DNA of 21,446 nt from JBARCX01 sp049794535 (GTDB lineage Bacteria; Pseudomonadota; Gammaproteobacteria; Xanthomonadales; Rhodanobacteraceae). This document shows positions 1-5,766 of this stretch, piece by piece. Both the position numbers and the translations under genes were made by a program. Under the pieces are notes generated by a model. That model worked only from the letters and a program-made list of their open reading frames with translations. It ran no database searches and had not been told where the DNA came from. The DNA lies in NCBI GenBank assembly GCA_049794535.1, contig JBARCX010000232.1, positions 1-21,446 of the forward strand, read 5' to 3'. Every line of letters starts with the position of its first letter. Position 1 is the first letter of the stretch.

Positions 1-701
1 GGCAAGAGACCCTTCAACTCGGCATCGGTGAGGTTGCGCCACTGGCCAGGTTTCAAATGGGCAAGCTTCACGTTGACGATGCGTACGCGGCGCAGCTGGG
101 TAACGCGGTAGCCGAACTCAGCAGCCATCAAGCGGATTTGCCGATTGAGGCCCTGGGTAAGCACGATGGAAAAGCCGAACTTGGCAATACGCCGAGTGCG
201 GCAAGGCTTGGTCATCTGGCCGTGGATGCGCACACCCTTGGCCATGCCGGTGAGAAATTCGTCGGTAACGGCTTTATTCACCCCCACCAGGTATTCCTTC
301 TCGTGGCCGTTCTCGGTACGCAGGATCTCGTTGACGATATCGCCGTTACTAGTGAGCAGAATCAGCCCTTCGGAATCCTTGTCCAGGCGACCGATCGGGA
401 AAATGCGCTGCGCATGATCGACAAAGTCGACGATGTTGCCGTCCACGCTCTGGTCGGTGGTGCAGGTAATACCGACCGGCTTGTTCAGCGCGATATAGAC
501 GGCTTTTTTCGCCGCGGGCGTGGCGGCCAGGATGCGTGCGCGTATGACCTTGCCATCGACACAGACCTCGTCACCCTCCAGCGCCTTGGCGCCGGTGGTG
601 ACGACTTCACCGTTGATACTGACGCGACCAGCCAGCAGCAGCTCGTCCGCTTCGCGACGCGAGCACAGGCCGGCCTCGCTGATGTATTTGTTGACGCGCA
701 C
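1..701 (-). CDS. rluF: 23S rRNA pseudouridine synthase, RluF type (3' end outside window)
   Basis: This gene converts a uridine of 23S rRNA to pseudouridine in the cytoplasm (U2604 for E. coli RluF). About 233 residues are visible. An S4 RNA-binding domain comes first (VRVNKYISEAGLCSRREAD), then the RsuA/RluB/E/F catalytic domain with the motif GRLDKDSEGL, whose Asp is the family catalytic residue. The late motif LTQGLNRQIRLMAAEFGYRV follows, and WRNLTDAEL stands near the left edge. ALNKPVGI, NIVDFV and HEKEYLV favour RluF over RluB or RluE. The only usable start I find is GTG at 701-699; the frame is closed by a stop at 729-731 and has no ATG. That GTG lies one base after the stop of the yadH-like gene, which suggests translational coupling. 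The C-terminus is cut by the window edge. The family is certain; the exact target base is inferred. Confidence 0.9.
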   Translation of the reverse strand, partial: MRVNKYISEAGLCSRREADELLLAGRVSINGEVVTTGAKALEGDEVCVDGKVIRARILAATPAAKKAVYIALNKPVGITCTTDQSVDGNIVDFVDHAQRIFPIGRLDKDSEGLILLTSNGDIVNEILRTENGHEKEYLVGVNKAVTDEFLTGMAKGVRIHGQMTKPCRTRRIAKFGFSIVLTQGLNRQIRLMAAEFGYRVTQLRRVRIVNVKLAHLKPGQWRNLTDAELKGLL

Positions 702-702
702 G

Positions 703-1482
703 TCAGGAACGCAGGCCGACGCCGCGCTTCAGCAGCTGCAGTGCCACGATCGACAGGCCGACCACAAACGCCAGCATCACCACGAATGCCATGCCGACGT
801 TGACGTCGCTAATACCGAGCACGCCGAAGCGGAATGCATTGACCATGTACAGGATCGGGTTGACACGCGAGATGGCCTGCCACGGTTCGGCCAGCATGTT
901 CACCGAATAGAACACTCCACCGAGATAGGTAAGCGGGGTGAGCACGAAGGTCGGTACCAGCGCGATATCGTCGAATTTTTTGGCGTACACCGCATTGACG
1001 AAACCAGCGAGCGAAAAAATTGTGGCGCCCAGTAGTACGGAGAGGAACGTGATCAGCGGGTGCACGACGTGCAGGCTGGTGAAGAACAGTGCGATCAACA
1101 GCACTAGCAGACCCACCACCAGGCCACGCGCCACCGCACCGGTGACATAGCCGAGCAGGATTACCCAGTTGGGCGTCGGCGATACCAGCATTTCTTCTAC
1201 CGAGCGCTGGAACTTGGCGCCGAAGAACGAGCTGGAGATGTTGCCGTAGCTGTTGGTGATGATGCTCATCATGACCAGGCCGGGCACGATGTACTGCATG
1301 TAGCTAAAGCCACCCTGGATGACGCCGATGCGGCTGCCGATCAGCTTGCCGAAAATGACGAAGTACAGCGTCATGGTGATCGCCGGCGGGATCAGCGTCT
1401 GCGTCCAGATACGCATGATGCGTACGATTTCGCGGCGTGTGATGGTGTGGAGTGCAACAAGATTGGCTGTGGTGTTGCTCAT
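703..1482 (-). CDS. yadH: ABC-2 type transporter permease, YadH-like
   Basis: This is the inner-membrane subunit of a two-gene ABC exporter, 259 residues, close to the usual length for YadH. It has about six hydrophobic segments. Long stretches match what I know of E. coli YadH: RIWTQTLIPPAITMTLYF near residue 25, FGKLIGSRIG, YMQYIVPGLVMMS, NSYGNISSSFFGAKFQRS, and FDDIALVPTFVLTPLTYLGG. The C-terminus RGVGLRS also matches. Its ATG (1482-1480) overlaps the stop of the ATPase gene in an ATGA, so the two are co-translated. The substrate of YadGH is not established in E. coli, and nothing here reveals it. The next gene downstream is the rluF-like gene, one base away. Confidence 0.93.
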   Translation of the reverse strand: MSNTTANLVALHTITRREIVRIMRIWTQTLIPPAITMTLYFVIFGKLIGSRIGVIQGGFSYMQYIVPGLVMMSIITNSYGNISSSFFGAKFQRSVEEMLVSPTPNWVILLGYVTGAVARGLVVGLLVLLIALFFTSLHVVHPLITFLSVLLGATIFSLAGFVNAVYAKKFDDIALVPTFVLTPLTYLGGVFYSVNMLAEPWQAISRVNPILYMVNAFRFGVLGISDVNVGMAFVVMLAFVVGLSIVALQLLKRGVGLRS

Positions 1483-2453
1483 GCCACTTTCTCCTGGCCG
1501 TTGCGGGCCTGCTCGGAACGGCCTTGCTCTAATCGGCCATTCTCGACCAGGCGTACGAACAACTCTTCCAGTCGATTGGTCTTGTTACGCATCGAGGTTA
1601 CCGTGATGCCACATGCGGAAAGCGCCGCGAACAACGAATTGAGGTCGTGCGAGCGTGACATCTCGGCTTCCACCGTGTGCTCATCCAAACGACGCAGGGT
1701 GACGCCGGGCAGGGAGGGCAGCTCACCCATGGAGCCATTCACGTCGAACACGAAGGTTTCCACGTCCAGCGTCGCAAGCAGCAGCTTCATCGTGGTGTTT
1801 TCGACGATGGTGCCGCGATCGATGATCGCGATATTGCGGCACAGCTGCTCGGCTTCCTCGAGGTAATGCGTGGTGAGGATCACCGTGGTGCCGGCAGCGT
1901 TGATGCCGCTAACGAATTGCCACATCGAGCGGCGGATTTCGATATCCACACCGGCCGTAGGCTCATCGAGAATCAGTAGCTTCGGCTCGTTCATCATCGC
2001 GCGGGCGATCATCAGGCGGCGCTTCATACCACCGGAGAGCATACGTGCCTGATGCTGTGCCTTATCCCACAGGCGCAGCTCCTTCAGGTATTTCTCGGCG
2101 CGTTCGGCGGCTACTTTGCGTGGAATGCCATAGAAACCGGCCTGATTCACGCAGATGTCGAACGGTTTCTCGAACTGGTTGAAGTTGATCTCCTGCGGGA
2201 CCAGGCCGATCAGCCGCATCGCCTCGCTGCGCTGCTTGTTCACCGAGACGCCAAACACCTGCGCATCGCCGCCACTGGAGTTCACCAGCGAGGATAGGAT
2301 GCCGATCAGGGTGGACTTGCCGGCGCCATTAGGGCCAAGCAAGGCAAAGAAATCGCCAGGCTGTACGGTCAGCGAGACGCCCTTGAGGGCCTCTACGCCA
2401 TTGCCGTAGGTCTTGCGCAGGTTGTCGACGACAAGCGCGGGTGTGGGGGTCAT
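1479..2453 (-). CDS. yadG: ABC transporter ATP-binding protein, YadG-like
   Basis: This is the cytoplasmic ATPase of the YadGH exporter. From the start chosen here it has 324 residues. Walker A is GPNGAGKST (residues 40-48), the signature LSGGM is at about 139-143, and Walker B LLILDEP is at about 159-165. The switch His lies in TTHYLEEAE. SSLVNSSGG, NQAGFYG and IRRSMWQF resemble E. coli YadG closely. The frame stays open upstream to 2693, but similarity begins at MTPTPALVV, so I start at ATG 2453-2451. This also leaves room for the -10 box at 2481-2486. No clear Shine-Dalgarno precedes this ATG, so the leader may be short. The stop overlaps the permease ATG. Confidence 0.93.
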   Translation of the reverse strand: MTPTPALVVDNLRKTYGNGVEALKGVSLTVQPGDFFALLGPNGAGKSTLIGILSSLVNSSGGDAQVFGVSVNKQRSEAMRLIGLVPQEINFNQFEKPFDICVNQAGFYGIPRKVAAERAEKYLKELRLWDKAQHQARMLSGGMKRRLMIARAMMNEPKLLILDEPTAGVDIEIRRSMWQFVSGINAAGTTVILTTHYLEEAEQLCRNIAIIDRGTIVENTTMKLLLATLDVETFVFDVNGSMGELPSLPGVTLRRLDEHTVEAEMSRSHDLNSLFAALSACGITVTSMRNKTNRLEELFVRLVENGRLEQGRSEQARNGQEKVA

Positions 2454-2479
2454 GGGCTGCACCGAGGGGGCTAGCCTTC

Positions 2480-2486
2480 TATTATA
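2480..2486. promoter_or_regulatory. Symmetric -10 element between divergent yadG and oxidoreductase genes
   Basis: The seven bases TATTATA read as a perfect TATAAT on the minus strand (2486-2481), about 28 bases before the yadG ATG. On the plus strand they read as TATTAT (2480-2485), about 73 bases before the oxidoreductase ATG. No good -35 box stands at 16-18 bases on either side. The minus-strand reading is the better supported. Dual use is inference. Confidence 0.5.
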
Positions 2487-2558
2487 GCGGGCCGCCTCCT
2501 GCCGTCTGGTTATGTCAGGGGCACGCACTGTTTCCCTATCCACCGCTCTTGGACACCC

Positions 2559-3305
2559 ATGGCCGACCATTTCCAGCTCCGTCTCGTTGATAGCCACATG
2601 CTGGCGCCGGCCGTACGCCACCTTGCTTTCGAGCGTGTTGACGGGCAATGGCTGACGTTCGCGCCGGGGCAGTTCCTGCAGATCCATTTTCACTACGACG
2701 ACGGCACCGCCACCAAGCGCAGCTACTCCGTAGCCACCGTCGGCGATGGTGCCTCACCGGTATTGCGCATCGAGATCGCGGTGAGCTATGTCGATGGTGG
2801 TGCCGCGACCAAATTGTTGAGCGAGCTGCCGGTCGGCGGCGTTATCGATGCCAGCGGTCCTTACGGCCGTTTTTGCCTGCAGGCAGGCGATACGCATCCA
2901 CGCTATCTGCTGCTTGCCACAGGCACCGGTGTTACCCCGTATCGCGCCATGTTGCCGCAGATCACGGCGCTGCTCGCCAAGGGGGATCGCGAAGTGGTGC
3001 TGTTGTACGGCGCGCGTAACGAAACGGAGCTGTTGTACGGCGAAGAGTTCGAAGCCTTCGCAAAGGAGAACCCCGGTTTCACCTTCCATGGTTGCCTCAG
3101 CCGGCAGCCGCGTGATGTACCTCGGGCCAGCGACCGCAGCGGCCATGTGCAAACCGTTTTGGCGGAGCTTGAGCCGCGTGCCGATCGTGATATCGCGTAT
3201 CTGTGCGGTAACCCCAACATGGTCGATGCAGCCTTCGCCGCGCTGAAGGAGTACGGGTTGCCGGTGCCGCAGATTCGTCGCGAAAAGTACATTTCGTCGC
3301 GTTAA
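2559..3305 (+). CDS. FAD/NAD(P)H-binding oxidoreductase, ferredoxin-NADP reductase family
   Basis: This is a cytoplasmic flavoenzyme of 248 residues that should pass electrons between NAD(P)H and a one-electron carrier such as ferredoxin or flavodoxin. The FAD domain carries the RxYS motif (RSYSVAT, residues 54-60) and GPYGRF near 100. The nucleotide domain carries GTGVTPYRAM (122-131), LYGARNETELLYGEEF and the late CGNPNMVDAA (216-225). It ends in IRREKYISSR and lacks a C-terminal 2Fe-2S domain, so it is a stand-alone reductase. The start at 2559 is the first ATG in frame with the family beginning; its ribosome site is weak. The gene stands alone, divergent from yadGH. The natural electron partner cannot be read from the sequence; a flavin reductase role is the main alternative. 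Confidence 0.87.
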   Translation: MADHFQLRLVDSHMLAPAVRHLAFERVDGQWLTFAPGQFLQIHFHYDDGTATKRSYSVATVGDGASPVLRIEIAVSYVDGGAATKLLSELPVGGVIDASGPYGRFCLQAGDTHPRYLLLATGTGVTPYRAMLPQITALLAKGDREVVLLYGARNETELLYGEEFEAFAKENPGFTFHGCLSRQPRDVPRASDRSGHVQTVLAELEPRADRDIAYLCGNPNMVDAAFAALKEYGLPVPQIRREKYISSR

Positions 3306-3480
3306 ATCGTCGGATTTATCGCGCTTAGAGCCCGTACAAAGTCTCCGCGTTGCCTGCGTGGGGAGCGGTTTGCGCGCCCAGCCTGCGTTTAGATTTTGTA
3401 CAAGCTTTTAAGAAGGGGCGCGCAGTTGTCGTTTCATCTCCAGATGCCGTGCTATGCCGCGGGAACTGGAGAGCAACACC

Positions 3481-3858
3481 ATGAAAGGGTCACTTTGCGC
3501 TGTTTTGGCCGGCTGCCTATGCAGCATGCTTCTCGGCTCGACGAGCGTAAAAGCCGAGATCGCTGGGGGCGGTTCCATCGGATTTGTGGGGGGTATCTAC
3601 ACTCCGACTTGCCAGGCGGTCGTTGATCCAAGCTCTTTCATGGGATCCACCAGCGAAGCCATAGCGAATCAGCCGCATCGACAGCATTGCCCCGGCCCGG
3701 GCAACGGTGCCGCTGATGTGCACTCAGCACATCGCGTACATGTTGCAAGCCTGTCGGATTCGGAATCCCACGAGATGCTGCGATATTTCTACAACCACGC
3801 CAAGGCGAGCCATCCCAATGCGGCCGATCCTGTCTTGGTGACCCACGCTTACGAATGA
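3481..3858 (+). CDS. Short secreted pilin-like protein, copy 1
   Basis: This 125-residue protein has no named family that I recognise. A signal peptide is clear (MKGSLCAVLAGCLCSMLLGS), with likely cleavage after VKA at residue 25. The mature start GGGSIGFVGGIYTPTC resembles the first strand and first Cys of chaperone-usher pilins (pattern G-x-I-x-F-x-G ... x-x-C). The protein ends VLVTHAYE, with the penultimate-Tyr style of pilin C-termini. Cys44 and Cys70 are 26 apart, exactly as in the second copy. The middle is far shorter than in a pilin of 150-180 residues. GGAG stands 9 bases before ATG 3481, and the same site precedes copy 2; this decides the start against an ATG at 3454. The gene faces the fimbrial operon, so a minor subunit, tip or terminator role is possible but unproven. 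Confidence 0.72.
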   Translation: MKGSLCAVLAGCLCSMLLGSTSVKAEIAGGGSIGFVGGIYTPTCQAVVDPSSFMGSTSEAIANQPHRQHCPGPGNGAADVHSAHRVHVASLSDSESHEMLRYFYNHAKASHPNAADPVLVTHAYE

Positions 3859-4251
3859 CGCTTGTTTCGATCTACTCGGTAGCGCGGCGCACTGGGCTAA
3901 GGGGCAGCGAAACACCCCAGGCACAGCGGCTTTGAGTAGGTGTCTTGATGGTGCCTGCCTAGTGAGCGCGAAATCGTGCGGACAGAGCGTTATAGGCGGA
4001 CGACCTGATGATCGGGCGTGTTACCACGAAGTGTGTGATCTAACTAATTGTTATCACGTGATATTCACGCGCAGATGATGTTGCCTGTCCAATCGTGCCG
4101 ATTAGGCTCGGAATGCTCAAAATCACATTGAATATGTGACGGACATCTCATTTACGTAAAAAAGTTCGGCAGATGCTCTCAAGCCCTGATGGCGGCTGCC
4201 GATGCGCCTTCTAGGGACCTCGCGACTTCGCGGGGGCTGGAGGGCAACACC
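3859..4251 (+). promoter_or_regulatory. AT-rich intergenic region with palindromes upstream of pilin-like copy 2
   Basis: No gene is seen in these 393 bases. Two symmetric sequences stand out. One is the perfect 12-base palindrome TATCACGTGATA at 4052-4063, which runs into CGTGA-TAT-TCACG. The other is TCACAT-TGAAT-ATGTGA at 4123-4139. The second uses the same half-site words as the control region at 10121-10458, but in the inverted arrangement compared with a CRP/Clp site. Both lie 110-200 bases before the ATG of copy 2, so a role in its control is plausible. I cannot place a convincing -35/-10 pair. Confidence 0.4.
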
Positions 4252-4638
4252 ATGACTCGTTCACGTTGCGTCGTTTTGGTTGGCGGTTTCTGCGCCATGG
4301 TTCTCAGCACATCGCTCGCGCATGCCGCGGGCGGGGGCACGATAGGGGGCGGGACGATTACTTTCGTCGGCGCCATCCTTGCGCCTACATGCAACATTGC
4401 TACCGTGCCGGACTCCTTAACGGCAGTAGCCGGCGAAGCTGTAGCCCCTACGTCACACCGACAGATTTGCTCTGGTCCTGGTGGTGATGCAGCCAATATG
4501 GCTCGCGCCTATGCATTGAACGTGGTGCGTTTGACGAGTACGGAATCCGATCCCGTGCTCAAGTATTTCGACAACTATGTCAAAGCCGGCGATCCCACTG
4601 CCAAGGATCCAGTGTTGGTCACTCAAACCTATGAGTGA
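4252..4638 (+). CDS. Short secreted pilin-like protein, copy 2
   Basis: This 128-residue protein is a clear paralogue of copy 1. The two share GGGxIxFVGxIxxPTC, the HRQxC second Cys, SESxxxLxYFxNxxKA, and the end DPVLVTxxYE. A signal peptide ends at AHA (about residue 25). Cys47 and Cys73 are 26 apart. GGGTITFVGAILAPTC is very close to the N-terminal donor strand and first-Cys region of type 1 pilins, and the C-terminus YFDNYVKAG...VTQTYE can be laid against the YYAGYVATA...NLNYQ end of the major pilin at 9393-9947. ATG 4252 is chosen because the bases from 4229 through the ATG match copy 1 almost perfectly, including GGAG. It ends 54 bases from the convergent end of the adhesin gene. Its function is unknown; a miniature fimbrial subunit is the best guess. 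Confidence 0.75.
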   Translation: MTRSRCVVLVGGFCAMVLSTSLAHAAGGGTIGGGTITFVGAILAPTCNIATVPDSLTAVAGEAVAPTSHRQICSGPGGDAANMARAYALNVVRLTSTESDPVLKYFDNYVKAGDPTAKDPVLVTQTYE

Positions 4639-4692
4639 TGCCTATAAGTGATGTTGCGGCGAAGGCCTCCCTTCACCGGCTTCAGCATGAGA

Positions 4693-5766
4693 TCAAGGAT
4701 AGGCGATCGTAAATGTGACGCTGGTGTTCACCGTGCCGGCACCGGCAGCTCCGCCATAAGCGATGTACTGCGCGTAGTAGTTGAGCGTGGCACCCGTACC
4801 AACGAGGCTGTACTGCGACGAGTTTTGTGCACTGGCCTGCGCACCCGTCAGATTGATCACGGAATAAGCCGCCGCGCTACCACCGGGGCCATTCAACAAT
4901 TGCACTTCGATGTTTGCGGCCGAACCGTTATTCAGCAGATTGCCGCTGGTGGTATCGATGTTTCCACCCGAATTGAAAAAGGTCGTGAGCTTAGTCACGC
5001 TGGTCGGGCAGCCCGTTATCGAGATGCTGAAGGCAGTTGCGCCAGCCACTTGTCCGGCCGTTGCCAATGACGACGACGCCACGGTCGGTAGCTTTACCGC
5101 AATGTTTTGAGAGCCTGTGGTGAGCGTGCAGCTGGGAGCAGTCAAGTTGATAGCGGGAAGAACGAGATTGGCATTCAAGCTCATACTGGTCGAATACCCG
5201 TTGCCGTTCCCTGGGATATACCACCAGAAAGGAATCAGGTTGGTCGAGGGTATGGTGCCAGGTGCGATCGGTCCGGTTTTGATCAAGGTTGCCGTGTAGT
5301 TTGCGGTCACCGTGCCACTGTTTCCCGTGACGGAGCCCAGCACGTAGCCCGCCGTGCTGGTGGGGCCGCAAGCAAGACATGAGTTACTCGTTGCTTGAAC
5401 CGGCGTGGCTGTGACTAGCACCGCCAGGCCGGACACGCCGGTCGCAAAAGTGATACCCGGGCCATTCACATTATTCGTGGGATCCAGTGGGGCCAAGGTC
5501 TGGCCTGCCTGGATCGTTGCTGGGGTATTGGAGCTCGATAGGCCCGTGCATGTAAAAGTCATATTGGCCGTGCCGGTGGCCAGTGTGCTTCCGACTGCCG
5601 TATTGCTCGGGATGGTTACGGTGGTAGGAAAGCTAAGCGTTGCTGATGAGGCTTTGCAGTTTGGCGCAGCAGCGGCGAGTGGCGCCCAACCGATCGCAGC
5701 GATCACCAGCAGCAGCAAGGCAAAGAGTCGGGCGTACTGCGGCGCGGTATTGAAACGATGCATCAT
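4693..5766 (-). CDS. Fimbrial tip adhesin with C-terminal pilin domain
   Basis: This is the last gene of the chaperone-usher operon, 357 residues from the start chosen. A signal peptide ends near residue 34 (PLAAAAP). Residues of about 35-205 form an N-terminal domain, probably the receptor-binding lectin-like part, with Cys at 37, 73, 130 and 133. Residues of about 206-357 form a pilin domain with the usual Cys pair (213 and 253: TAPSCTLT and SITGC), and the protein ends VTFTIAYP. The layout is that of FimH-like two-domain adhesins that cap the fibre. I start at ATG 5766-5764, which overlaps the usher stop as ATGA and is preceded by GAGGAG at a six-base distance. An upstream ATG at 5811 lies inside the usher gene. 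The ligand cannot be inferred. Confidence 0.85.
   Translation of the reverse strand: MMHRFNTAPQYARLFALLLLVIAAIGWAPLAAAAPNCKASSATLSFPTTVTIPSNTAVGSTLATGTANMTFTCTGLSSSNTPATIQAGQTLAPLDPTNNVNGPGITFATGVSGLAVLVTATPVQATSNSCLACGPTSTAGYVLGSVTGNSGTVTANYTATLIKTGPIAPGTIPSTNLIPFWWYIPGNGNGYSTSMSLNANLVLPAINLTAPSCTLTTGSQNIAVKLPTVASSSLATAGQVAGATAFSISITGCPTSVTKLTTFFNSGGNIDTTSGNLLNNGSAANIEVQLLNGPGGSAAAYSVINLTGAQASAQNSSQYSLVGTGATLNYYAQYIAYGGAAGAGTVNTSVTFTIAYP

Noticed and set aside
57..803. Plus-strand open frame of 248 codons at the left edge
   Set aside because: It is the shadow of the rluF-like gene, whose S4 and catalytic motifs read clearly on the minus strand.
3303..3318. Inverted repeat TAAATC-GTCG-GATTTA over the stop codon of the oxidoreductase gene
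   Set aside because: The stem is AT-rich and only six bases long, with no T-run; too weak to call a terminator.
3505..3516. Lipobox-like LAGC in the signal peptide of pilin-like copy 1
   Set aside because: It lies only about nine residues from the start, too early for a lipoprotein signal, and copy 2 lacks it; a signal peptidase I site follows at VKA.
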